Positions 1 through 6,462 of a DNA stretch of 27,349 nt are shown in pieces. The translations under genes and the position numbers were made by a program. Within the stretch, counting starts at the first letter, position 1, and each line of letters starts with the position of its first letter. The notes beneath the pieces were generated by a model. It saw only the letters and a list, made by a program, of their open reading frames with translations, was not told the origin of the DNA and searched no databases. The DNA lies in assembly GCA_041688215.1 (NCBI GenBank), contig JBDNIO010000148.1:1-27349 (forward strand), read 5' to 3'. Source of the DNA: JBDNIO01 sp041688215. GTDB taxonomy: Bacteria > Pseudomonadota > Gammaproteobacteria > Nevskiales > Salinisphaeraceae.

Positions 1-41
1 AGGCAAAGCAGCGAGGCCAAGCGGCGCAAGGTTGTTTTCAT
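1..41 (-). CDS. TRAP transporter small permease (DctQ-like), N-terminal fragment
   Basis: A minus-strand ATG at 41-39 overlaps the TGA stop of the binding-protein gene (ATGA overlap). It opens a frame that runs off the window edge, giving MKTTLRRLASLLC. The tight overlap, the basic N-terminus leading into hydrophobic residues, and the usual TRAP gene order (binding protein, small permease, large permease) suggest the DctQ-type small membrane subunit. Only 13 codons are visible, so the identity rests on context and not on any domain. Confidence 0.5.
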   Translation of the reverse strand, partial: MKTTLRRLASLLC

Positions 42-1141
42 CCAGGCGACCGGCGCACTTCGCGCGCATTCAGGTACGCCTGTTCCATCAGCCGGGTAGA
101 TTGTTCCACCTGCGCACGATAGCCCTTGTAACTGTCATAAACCTTGCGGCTGAAAGCGTCGCTGGCGGTCAGTTCGTCCAGCACTTCGGTTGATGCTTTG
201 CGTAGCGCGTTGAGAACATCCTCCGGGAAGGCGTGCAGCATAACCCCATGTTCGTCCACCAGGATTTTCAGCGCTTGCTGATTGCGTGCCGCGTATTCGG
301 CCAGCATTTGCGAACCGGTGGCCTGACAGGCGTACGCCACGATTTTCTGCAGGTCTTCGGGCAGTTTTTTCCAGGCATCTTTGTTGACGATAGCTTCCAG
401 GGTGGGGCCGGGTTCCTGCCAGCCGGGATAGTAATAGTGTTTGGCGGCCTTGTGCAGACCAAAAGCCAGATCGTTGTAGGGGCTGACCCACTCGGTAGCG
501 TCGATAGCGCCAGTCTGCAGGGCAGTGAATAATTCGCCGCCGGGAATGTTCACCGTGGTGACGCCGATTTTCTGCATCACTTCGCCGCCCAGGCCGGGGA
601 TGCGCATCTTCACGCCCTTGAGATCGGCCAGGGAGTTGATCGGATCACGAAACCAGCCGCCCATTTGTGTGCCGGTATTACCGGCTTCAAACGGCACCAG
701 ATTGAAACCGTCGTAGAGTTCACGCCAGAGCTTCAGGCCGCCGCCAAAATACAGCCAGCCGTTCATTTCCTGCGCAGTCAACCCAAATGGCACCGCGGTA
801 AAAAACGGCGTGGCTGGGGACTTGCCTTTCCAGTAGTAGGCGGCGCCGTGGCCCATTTCGGCCGCGCCGCGTGAGACGGCGTCGAAAGTTTCCAGCGCCG
901 GTACGCGCTCGCCTGCTCCGTATACACGTACCGTAAGCCGGCCGCCAGACATTTCGCCGATAGCGTTGGCCAAGTACTCTGCCGCACTACCCAGGCCGGG
1001 AAAATTCTTCGGCCAAGTGGTGACCATTTTCCACTCGAAGCGCTGGCTTTTGCTGGTCTGTATGCCCGGCGCTTGCGGTTGTCCGCAGGCGGTCAATAAA
1101 CTTCCAGCGCCCAAGCCGATTACTACGTCGCGTCTTTTCAT
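38..1141 (-). CDS. TRAP transporter substrate-binding lipoprotein, TakP-like (2-oxoacid type)
   Basis: This 367-residue protein is the extracytoplasmic solute receptor of a TRAP uptake system. The start at 1141 is preferred over an upstream in-frame codon because AGGGGA lies just before it and it gives a proper export signal, MKRRDVVIGLGAGSLLTACG, with an LTAC lipobox (Cys19). The twin arginine at residues 3-4 makes Tat export of a lipoprotein possible. The mature part matches the DctP fold of Rhodobacter TakP as I recall it: WKMVTTWPKNFPGLG near the N-terminus, GNTGTQMGGWFRDPIN in the middle, GAIDATEWVSPYND, and HYYYPGWQEPGPT. TakP binds 2-oxoacids such as pyruvate, so a keto-acid or similar carboxylate is the likely ligand; the exact substrate is inferred. 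It is the first gene of a minus-strand operon continuing outside the window. Confidence 0.88.
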   Translation of the reverse strand: MKRRDVVIGLGAGSLLTACGQPQAPGIQTSKSQRFEWKMVTTWPKNFPGLGSAAEYLANAIGEMSGGRLTVRVYGAGERVPALETFDAVSRGAAEMGHGAAYYWKGKSPATPFFTAVPFGLTAQEMNGWLYFGGGLKLWRELYDGFNLVPFEAGNTGTQMGGWFRDPINSLADLKGVKMRIPGLGGEVMQKIGVTTVNIPGGELFTALQTGAIDATEWVSPYNDLAFGLHKAAKHYYYPGWQEPGPTLEAIVNKDAWKKLPEDLQKIVAYACQATGSQMLAEYAARNQQALKILVDEHGVMLHAFPEDVLNALRKASTEVLDELTASDAFSRKVYDSYKGYRAQVEQSTRLMEQAYLNAREVRRSPG

Positions 1142-1182
1142 CGAGTCCCCTGATGCCGAGTCGGGCAGGTAAAGACGAAAGG

Positions 1183-1223
1183 GTGTGCAAAACGCACGAG
1201 AAAGTCCAGTGTGCAAACGCACG
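1183..1223. promoter_or_regulatory. Pair of near-identical operator-like sites upstream of the TRAP operon
   Basis: GTGTGCAAAACGCACG at 1183-1198 and GTGTGCAAACGCACG at 1209-1223 differ only by one A in an A-run and start 26 bp apart. Each contains a small inverted repeat (GTGC...GCAC). They lie 42-82 bases ahead of the binding-protein start codon, where a regulator of the transport operon would bind. No matching regulator gene is visible in the window, and no clear -35/-10 pair was found around them. Confidence 0.4.
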
Positions 1224-1244
1224 CGGGAATAAATTGCAGGCATT

Positions 1245-1277
1245 AAAAAGGCCCGGCAGCGGTGAAGCTGTCGGGCC
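1245..1277 (-). terminator. Rho-independent terminator, minus strand
   Basis: The arms 1250-1260 (GGCCCGGCAGC) and 1267-1277 (GCTGTCGGGCC) form an 11-bp stem with one G-U pair and a 6-nt loop. On the minus strand the stem is followed by TTTTTAAT. On the plus strand there is no T-run, so it ends transcripts arriving from above 1277 on the minus strand. It lies upstream of the TRAP operon, not at the end of a recognised gene. Confidence 0.7.
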
Positions 1278-1290
1278 AATAAGAGCCGTG

Positions 1291-1479
1291 CTAGGCTATT
1301 GGAAGCGCTTGGTCAATGACGAGTCCCTTGCCAAATCCCAAGCTCCTTGTGCCATCCTTGGCCGCTTCCGCCGTAACCGCTACCATCCTTGGAATCGTGT
1401 ACTCGGTTACGATGTAAATATATTCCCATACGGCGCGCCGCGCGCATATCAGCCGAAATCCATAATTTGCGTAAGTCAT
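1291..1479 (-). CDS. Doubtful small ORF, 62 aa, no recognised family
   Basis: The frame encodes 62 residues, beginning MTYANYGFRLICARRAVWEY and ending GFGKGLVIDQALPIA. The only reason to take it seriously is that a good minus-strand terminator begins 14 bases after its stop codon, and no other gene on that strand needs one. Against it: no clear Shine-Dalgarno sequence, no recognisable domain, and a start only 8 bases from the divergent dtd start. A shorter version from the internal ATG (MVAVTAEAAKDG...) is possible, and so is an untranslated RNA using the same terminator. I do not assign a function. Confidence 0.22.
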   Translation of the reverse strand: MTYANYGFRLICARRAVWEYIYIVTEYTIPRMVAVTAEAAKDGTRSLGFGKGLVIDQALPIA

Positions 1480-1486
1480 TGCCTAC

Positions 1487-1924
1487 ATGATTGCCTTGCT
1501 ACAACGTGTAACCGGCGCCAGTGTCCGCGTTGCCGGAGAAGATATCGCCCGTATCGAGTCCGGCTTGCTGGTGCTGGTCGGCGTAGTAGAAACCGATGCC
1601 GCGAAAGATGCACAGCGTCTGGCAGCGCGTATGCTTGATTATCGTATTTTCCCCGATGCCGGGGGCAAAATGAATCGATCCGTTATCGACACGGCCGGCG
1701 AGGTTTTGCTGGTACCACAATTTACGCTGGCTGCGGATACCCGCCGTGGCCTGCGCCCGAGTTTTGCCAGGGCAGCCCCGCCGCAGTACGCTGAAGATCT
1801 GTTTAACGTATGCGTGCAAGCCGCCGAGTCCCGCCATAATAGAATAGCCTGCGGGCGTTTCGGCGCGGATATGCAAGTACAACTCACCAACGATGGGCCG
1901 GTAACCTTCTGGCTGGAAAGCTAG
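1487..1924 (+). CDS. dtd: D-aminoacyl-tRNA deacylase
   Basis: The 145-residue protein matches E. coli DTD end to end. It hydrolyses D-aminoacyl-tRNA (and mischarged glycyl-tRNA-Ala) in the cytoplasm, freeing the tRNA. Visible marks are the N-terminal MIALLQRV, the QFTLAADTRRGLRPSF stretch, and the C-terminal NDGPVTFWL motif, which contains the cross-subunit Gly-cisPro pair that reads chirality. The usual SQFTL motif is PQFTL here, with Pro at residue 77. The next gene, hisB, starts 55 bases downstream on the same strand, so co-transcription with the his genes is possible. The shadow frame on the opposite strand (1499-1927) has no family match. Confidence 0.95.
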   Translation: MIALLQRVTGASVRVAGEDIARIESGLLVLVGVVETDAAKDAQRLAARMLDYRIFPDAGGKMNRSVIDTAGEVLLVPQFTLAADTRRGLRPSFARAAPPQYAEDLFNVCVQAAESRHNRIACGRFGADMQVQLTNDGPVTFWLES

Positions 1925-1979
1925 CATAAGCGGGGCCGGTCAGCGTATCATTGCCTCCACATTGGGCCCAAGTTGTAAC

Positions 1980-2573
1980 ATGGCCGCGCGCTCTTCAGAA
2001 ATTAATCGCGAAACCCGCGAAACTCGCATCACCGTAGAGATGAATCTGGACGGCAGCGGCGTATCCCAGCTCGATACCGGCATTCCCTTTTTCGACCACA
2101 TGCTCGAACAGGTGGCTCGCCACGGTTTAATCGATTTGAAGATTGCCGCCAAGGGCGATCTGGAAGTTGATGACCACCACACGGTGGAAGACGTCGGTAT
2201 TTGCGTTGGTCAGGCCTTGAGCAAAGCCCTGGGCGACAAAAAAGGTATTTATCGCTACGGCCACGCTTACGTGCCGCTGGATGAATCCCTGTCGCGCGTG
2301 GTGCTGGACTGCTCCGGCCGGCCGGGGCTGATTTACGCCGTGGAATATCCGCGCGCGCGCATCGGTAATTTTGACGTGGACCTGATCAGCGAATTCTTTC
2401 AGGGCTTCGTCAATCACGCGCAAGTCACCCTGCATATTGACAATATTCGCGGGCGCAACGCGCACCATATTGCCGAAACCATTTTCAAGGCCTTTGGTCG
2501 GGCATTGCGCGCCGCGGTAGAACCGGATGCGCGTAACGCCAACGTAACCCCCTCCACCAAAGGAAGCCTTTAA
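1980..2573 (+). CDS. hisB: Imidazoleglycerol-phosphate dehydratase
   Basis: This catalyses the sixth step of histidine synthesis, dehydrating imidazole glycerol phosphate to imidazole acetol phosphate, as a Mn-dependent 24-mer. The 197-residue length from the ATG at 1980 fits the monofunctional enzyme, without the fused histidinol phosphatase of E. coli HisB. Metal-ligand motifs are present: DTGIPFFDHMLEQ, DDHHTVEDVGI in the first half and RNAHHIAETIFKAFGRAL in the second, the expected internal duplication. A TTG at 1962 in frame would add six residues (MGPSCN), but the ATG start matches the family better. It is followed closely by hisH, hisA and hisF in pathway order typical of gammaproteobacteria such as Pseudomonas. 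Confidence 0.95.
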   Translation: MAARSSEINRETRETRITVEMNLDGSGVSQLDTGIPFFDHMLEQVARHGLIDLKIAAKGDLEVDDHHTVEDVGICVGQALSKALGDKKGIYRYGHAYVPLDESLSRVVLDCSGRPGLIYAVEYPRARIGNFDVDLISEFFQGFVNHAQVTLHIDNIRGRNAHHIAETIFKAFGRALRAAVEPDARNANVTPSTKGSL

Positions 2574-2594
2574 ACTTCCGAAGAAGGTTATTTC

Positions 2595-3239
2595 ATGTCC
2601 ACGGTTGGCATCATCGACTACGGCATGGGCAACTTGCATTCCATCGCCAAGGCCCTGCAATACGTCGCCGACGACGAGCAGATAGAGATTAGCTACGATC
2701 CGGATGCGCTCGCGAAGATGGATCGTCTGGTGCTGCCCGGCGTGGGCGCCATCGGCCATTGCATGGACGAGTTGCAACGTCTGGAACTGGATCAAATGAT
2801 TCGTGAATTTCTCGGTGAAAAACCGCTGCTCGGCGTGTGTCTGGGCATTGAAGTGCTAATGGGCTACTCCGCGGAAAGCGGCGGCATCAAGGCTCTGGGC
2901 GCGTTCCCAGGCGAAGCCGTGCGCTTTGCCGACCCAAATAACCAGCCCGACGGCGTGCGCCGCAAGATTCCGCACATGGGCTGGAACCAGGTCCGCCACG
3001 AGCGCGATCACCGCCTGTGGAAAGACATCGCGCCGGCAAGCTGGTTCTATTTTGTACACAGCTATTACGTGGTGCCGGAAGACGAAAAACACATCGCCGG
3101 CACCACCGAATACGGTCTGCGCTTTGCATCCGTCATATTGCGCGATAACGTGTTCGCGGTGCAGTTTCATCCAGAAAAAAGCCAATCCGCGGGTTTGCAA
3201 CTACTCGCCAATTTTCTGGAATGGGACGGCAAAGGCTAA
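2595..3239 (+). CDS. hisH: Imidazole glycerol phosphate synthase, glutaminase subunit
   Basis: HisH is a class I glutamine amidotransferase that hydrolyses glutamine and passes ammonia through HisF to make imidazole glycerol phosphate and AICAR. The 214-residue protein shows the catalytic triad: Cys82 in GVCLGIEVLMGY, and His192/Glu194 in QFHPEKSQSAG. The N-terminus IIDYGMGNLHS and the oxyanion strand VLPGVGAIGHCM are typical. AGAAGG precedes the ATG. The gene sits 21 bases after hisB and 28 before hisA, so HisH and its partner HisF are made from the same transcript. Confidence 0.95.
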   Translation: MSTVGIIDYGMGNLHSIAKALQYVADDEQIEISYDPDALAKMDRLVLPGVGAIGHCMDELQRLELDQMIREFLGEKPLLGVCLGIEVLMGYSAESGGIKALGAFPGEAVRFADPNNQPDGVRRKIPHMGWNQVRHERDHRLWKDIAPASWFYFVHSYYVVPEDEKHIAGTTEYGLRFASVILRDNVFAVQFHPEKSQSAGLQLLANFLEWDGKG

Positions 3240-3267
3240 CAACCAGAGTAATAAGTGGAGTAAAACG

Positions 3268-4020
3268 GTGTTACTTATTCCGGCGATTGATATAAAAAAT
3301 GGCGAATGCGTGCGTCTGCGCCAGGGGCGCATGCAAGACGTGACTGTTTTCGACACCGACCCGGCCGCCATGGCCGAACGTTGGGTGGCCGAGGGCGCGG
3401 ATCGCATTCATATCGTGGACCTGGACGGCGCGGTGGCCGGCAAGCCCAAAAATCAGAAAGTAATCAAACGGGTTATCGCCGCCTGCGGGCAAGTGCCGGT
3501 ACAGGTAGGCGGCGGCATTCGCGATGAAGAGGCGATCGAAAATTATCTCGAACTGGGGGTGCAGTACGTCATTATCGGCACCCGGGCGGTCGCCGAGCCG
3601 CATTTTATTTCTGACGTGGCGATTGAATTCCCCAACCATATTATCGTGGGGCTCGATGCCAAAGACGGCAAAGTGGCGATTGAAGGCTGGTCCAAACTCT
3701 CCGACCACGACGTTATCGACATGGCGCAATTACTGGAGCGCGACGGCGTAGTGTCCATTATCCATACCGACATCAGCCGTGACGGCATGATGGATGGCCT
3801 GAACATAGAAGCCACCCGCGCCCTGGCGCGCGAGATCACTATTCCGGTAATCGCCTCGGGCGGTGTCACCAGTCTGGAGGATATCAAGGCGCTGTGTGCG
3901 GCCGAGGTAGACGGCGTAAGCGGCGCAGTGATCGGCCGCGCGCTTTACGAGGGCGGCGTTGACCTGGCCGAAGCCCGCGCGCTGGTAAACAAATTGGCGC
4001 AAGACCGCAACACCGCCTGA
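3268..4020 (+). CDS. hisA: ProFAR isomerase (HisA)
   Basis: HisA is a (beta/alpha)8-barrel that isomerises ProFAR to PRFAR, the substrate of HisFH. The open frame extends well upstream inside hisH, but the real start is the GTG at 3268. It is preceded by GTGGAG at good spacing and gives the canonical MLLIPAIDIKNGECVRLRQG with the catalytic Asp8. The second catalytic aspartate lies in HTDISRDG. The phosphate-binding loops VQVGGGIRD and ASGGV and the C-terminal GAVIGRALYEGG are also present. Length from the GTG is 250 residues, close to the family norm. hisF follows 10 bases later. Confidence 0.94.
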   Translation: MLLIPAIDIKNGECVRLRQGRMQDVTVFDTDPAAMAERWVAEGADRIHIVDLDGAVAGKPKNQKVIKRVIAACGQVPVQVGGGIRDEEAIENYLELGVQYVIIGTRAVAEPHFISDVAIEFPNHIIVGLDAKDGKVAIEGWSKLSDHDVIDMAQLLERDGVVSIIHTDISRDGMMDGLNIEATRALAREITIPVIASGGVTSLEDIKALCAAEVDGVSGAVIGRALYEGGVDLAEARALVNKLAQDRNTA

Positions 4021-4030
4021 GGAATCTGCA

Positions 4031-4816
4031 ATGAGCTTGGCCAAACGTGTCATCCCCTGCTTGGATATCGACAAAGGCCGCGTCGTAAAAGGCGTGAAAT
4101 TTCTGGAAATCAAGGATGCCGGCGACCCGGTGGAAATCGCGCGCCGCTATGATCAGCAAGGCGCGGACGAACTGGTGTTTCTGGACATCACCGCCTCCAG
4201 CGACGACCGCGATATTCTTATCGAGCTGGTTGAGCGCGTGGCCGGCGAAGTCTTTATTCCGCTAACCGTAGGCGGCGGCGTACGCACTCCGCCCGACGTG
4301 CGGCGCTTGCTGCAAGCCGGCGCCGACAAGGTCGCGATTAACACGGCCGCGGTAGCCAAACCGGAATTCGTGTCCGAGGCGGCTGAAAAATTTGGCTCGC
4401 AATGCATTGTGGTGGCGATAGACGCCAAACGCGTCAACAAGAGAAAGGAAGAACCCCGCTGGGAAGTATTCACCCACGGCGGGCGCAAATCCACCGGCCT
4501 GGATGTGGTCGAATGGGCCCAGCGCATGGTGGAGTTGGGCGCCGGCGAAATCCTGCTCACCAGCATGGACAAGGACGGCACCAAGGACGGTTTCGATCTG
4601 AAATTAACGCGTGCGGTGTCGGATACTGTCGATGTGCCGGTGATAGGCTCCGGCGGGGTCGGTAGTTTGGAACACCTGCACGACGGCCTGGAAGTCGGCC
4701 ACGCGGACGCGGTGCTTGCAGCGTCGATCTTTCACTTCGGTGAATTCACTATCCAGCAGGCCAAGGGTTTTCTAGCCGAGCGCGGGGTGTGCGTGCGCGA
4801 TCCGCTGTATCGTTAA
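4031..4816 (+). CDS. hisF: Imidazole glycerol phosphate synthase, cyclase subunit
   Basis: HisF is the barrel partner of HisH and joins ammonia to PRFAR. The 261-residue protein begins MSLAKRVIPCLDIDKGRVVKG, with the general-acid/base Asp12. The second catalytic aspartate is in LLTSMDKDGTKDG. Phosphate loops TVGGGVRTP and GSGGVGS are present, as is the C-terminal AASIFHFGEFTI. GAGGA precedes the ATG. The his cluster stops here: no hisI or hisE follows, and the next gene is on the other strand. The remaining his genes must therefore be elsewhere, as in Pseudomonas. Confidence 0.96.
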   Translation: MSLAKRVIPCLDIDKGRVVKGVKFLEIKDAGDPVEIARRYDQQGADELVFLDITASSDDRDILIELVERVAGEVFIPLTVGGGVRTPPDVRRLLQAGADKVAINTAAVAKPEFVSEAAEKFGSQCIVVAIDAKRVNKRKEEPRWEVFTHGGRKSTGLDVVEWAQRMVELGAGEILLTSMDKDGTKDGFDLKLTRAVSDTVDVPVIGSGGVGSLEHLHDGLEVGHADAVLAASIFHFGEFTIQQAKGFLAERGVCVRDPLYR

Positions 4817-4822
4817 CCGAAG

Positions 4823-5026
4823 TTAGGGCGAATCGACTAGTTCCAGACGTTTTTCGACCCGTTCCAGCCGCTCATCAACGCGGTCGATACGTCGTGACTG
4901 CGACGCTATCTGCTCTTCCATATATCCCAGGCGCGTTTTAACCTCGCGCATATCATCACGGAGCCCATCCACTGCGGTGCGAATGTGCCGTAGATGTTCG
5001 AGAACCAAGCTTTCTACATCAGCCAT
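4823..5026 (-). CDS. Small coiled-coil protein of unknown function
   Basis: This is a 67-residue, highly charged protein beginning MADVESLVLEHLRHIRTAVD and running into a heptad-like helix (MREVKTRLGYMEEQIASQ, then RIDRVDERLERVEKRLELVD). Nearly all of it is predicted coiled coil from the regular spacing of hydrophobic residues. I recognise it as one of the small proteobacterial proteins opening with a LEHLR-type sequence followed by repeated R-x-x-R-x-E-x-R units, usually annotated as hypothetical. It converges on hisF with only 6 bases between stop codons and lies downstream of the Y-family polymerase on the same strand, about 100 bases away. No enzymatic residues are apparent. A scaffolding or partner role is only a guess. 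Confidence 0.65.
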   Translation of the reverse strand: MADVESLVLEHLRHIRTAVDGLRDDMREVKTRLGYMEEQIASQSRRIDRVDERLERVEKRLELVDSP

Positions 5027-5130
5027 TTTCGTACTTTAGCACGCAGATTTATATTTGGGCAGAGCAGTGTCAATCAAAGGGCCCAAATAAAATTTTCACC
5101 CCAGTTTATAATCCTCGTGACGGATATGGG

Positions 5131-6345
5131 TCACGCCTCAACTTCCGGATCCGGAATCTGGGTAAAGGCGATGCGCATGGGAGCTTCCTCCAACGCGCCG
5201 TGGGCGCCGCCAAAGTAGACGCTGGCCTTGCCGAAACGGCTGTTGAGGCGGTCCACCGTCGCATTCAGATTGCTTCGGTTATTGCTGCTCTCGAATAAAT
5301 CGCGGGTTATGTCCTGTGCCCGCACCAGGTGCGTCAATACCACGCCCACTCCGAGCAGCGGCACTTTATTACGCGGGCGTTGTTGCCACAAGCTGTGCAG
5401 GACATGGCTCAAAGCCAGCGTATCGGCGGTAGCGTCCATGCGCTGTTTTCCGCGCCAACTGCGGTTATCCAGATAGCGTAAATGGATGAGCATGCCGCAG
5501 CTTGCATAGGCTTCGCGGCGCAGGCGCCAGGCGGCTTTTTGCAGCAAGCGATGCAGCACGGCGCAGGCGTGGTTCGGGGCGCGCATCTGCGGCGGCAGCA
5601 CATGCGAATGGCCGATGCTTTTCTGGCTGCTGCGCATCGGGCTGAACTCCCCGCCACGCAGTTTGGCATACATGTGCTCGCCGCCAATCCCGCCCCAGAC
5701 CCGGCGCAGGGTAGCGGCATCGGCCGCATACAGGGCCTCTACTGTACCAATGCCGTGGCGATGCAGGCGTTGCAACATGCGCGCGCCGACGCCGTTTATA
5801 TCCCGTAAATTCAGCCGGTAAAGGGCGTGGGGCAGATCAGCATCATCCAGCACGGTCAGACCATCTGGCTTGTCCATGGCGCTGGCGGTCTTGGCCAGAA
5901 AACGGTTGGGGGCAATGCCGATGGAGCAGCCGATGTGTGGGGCAATATCGGCTACGGCGCGCTTTACCTGCTGCGCAATCGCCACAGCTTTCTCCGGCGC
6001 GCGCCAGCTTCCGGTCAAGCTACAGGTCATTTCGTCAATAGAGGCGATTTCATCCACCGGAATACAACTATGCACCGCCGCGATCAACTGGTGATGGCGC
6101 TCGATATAGCGCGCATGGCGCGCCAGCACCAGCGTGATGTCCGGACACAAGAGTTTCGCCTGGGCCACATGGGTGCCGGTCTTTACGCCGCAGGCTTTGG
6201 CTTCGTAGCTGGCAGCGATGCAGCAGGTGGACTCCGCCATAACCGGGACAACCGCGACCGGCTTGTTGCGCAGCGCAGGGTTGTCGTCCTGTTCGACGGA
6301 GGCAAAATAGGAGTCGAAGTCGATGAACAGGCAATGCAGCGGCAT
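5131..6345 (-). CDS. Y-family (DinB/UmuC-like) translesion DNA polymerase, SOS-controlled
   Basis: The 404-residue protein is an error-prone lesion-bypass polymerase by its palm motifs. LFIDFDSYFASVEQ carries metal-binding Asp9 and a likely steric-gate Phe14, and DEIASIDEMTCSL carries catalytic Asp104-Glu105. SIGIAPNRFLAKTASAMDKPDG is the conserved fingers/palm segment, and INGVGARMLQRLHRHGIGTVEAL is a helix-hairpin-helix thumb motif. After the little-finger region the C-terminus (MRIAFTQIPDPEVEA) shows no obvious beta-clamp-binding QLxLF box. SIDEM replaces the SLDEA or SIDEA of DinB and UmuC, so it is a divergent branch and I give no symbol. A predicted promoter with an overlapping LexA box lies 24-59 bases upstream. 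A terminator separates it from rsmB, so it is transcribed on its own. Confidence 0.87.
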   Translation of the reverse strand: MPLHCLFIDFDSYFASVEQDDNPALRNKPVAVVPVMAESTCCIAASYEAKACGVKTGTHVAQAKLLCPDITLVLARHARYIERHHQLIAAVHSCIPVDEIASIDEMTCSLTGSWRAPEKAVAIAQQVKRAVADIAPHIGCSIGIAPNRFLAKTASAMDKPDGLTVLDDADLPHALYRLNLRDINGVGARMLQRLHRHGIGTVEALYAADAATLRRVWGGIGGEHMYAKLRGGEFSPMRSSQKSIGHSHVLPPQMRAPNHACAVLHRLLQKAAWRLRREAYASCGMLIHLRYLDNRSWRGKQRMDATADTLALSHVLHSLWQQRPRNKVPLLGVGVVLTHLVRAQDITRDLFESSNNRSNLNATVDRLNSRFGKASVYFGGAHGALEEAPMRIAFTQIPDPEVEA

Positions 6346-6368
6346 GTGCGCACTCGGCTAGAAGAAAA

Positions 6369-6404
6369 CTGTACACTTATACAGTTTTTATGCTTCCTGG
6401 CCAA
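6369..6404 (-). promoter_or_regulatory. SOS promoter: LexA box overlapping the -10 of the Y-polymerase
   Basis: CTGTACACTTATACAG at 6369-6384 is an exact CTGT-N8-ACAG LexA site, with symmetric A/T flanks as in E. coli SOS boxes. On the minus strand TTGGCC (6404-6399) and TATAAG (6381-6376) are separated by exactly 17 bases, giving a plausible sigma-70 promoter whose -10 lies inside the LexA site. Transcription would start some 20-30 bases before the polymerase ATG at 6345. This arrangement predicts repression by LexA and induction on DNA damage. Confidence 0.85.
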
Positions 6405-6428
6405 ACGCGTTTTCCAGTTGCGTCGAGG

Positions 6429-6455
6429 AAAAAGTCCATGGATGGACTTTTTCAG
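6429..6455. terminator. Palindromic terminator after rsmB; copy 1 of a dispersed repeat
   Basis: AAAAAGTCCAT (6429-6439) and ATGGACTTTTT (6442-6452) are inverted around GG, forming a hairpin with T-runs on both strands. It begins 8 bases beyond the rsmB stop, so it likely ends the def-fmt-rsmB transcript. The 20-mer CCATGGATGGACTTTTTCAG (6436-6455) recurs exactly at 20566-20585. Confidence 0.6.
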
Positions 6456-6462
6456 CAACCAC

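Noticed and set aside
1153..1638. 161-codon plus-strand frame across the dtd upstream region
   Set aside because: It runs through the operator repeats, the terminator and into dtd in the wrong frame; low-complexity Arg/Cys-rich product.
2127..2795. 222-codon minus-strand frame across hisB and hisH
   Set aside because: It covers two well-conserved genes on the other strand and has no recognisable domain.
2926..4020. A 364-residue long form of HisA starting inside hisH
   Set aside because: The extra residues are an out-of-frame reading of hisH. The GTG at 3268 with its Shine-Dalgarno site gives the normal length and N-terminus.
5116..5135. CGTGAC/GTCACG hairpin at the end of the Y-family polymerase gene as a terminator
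   Set aside because: The stem is only 6 bp and no T-run follows on the minus strand, so termination is not supported.
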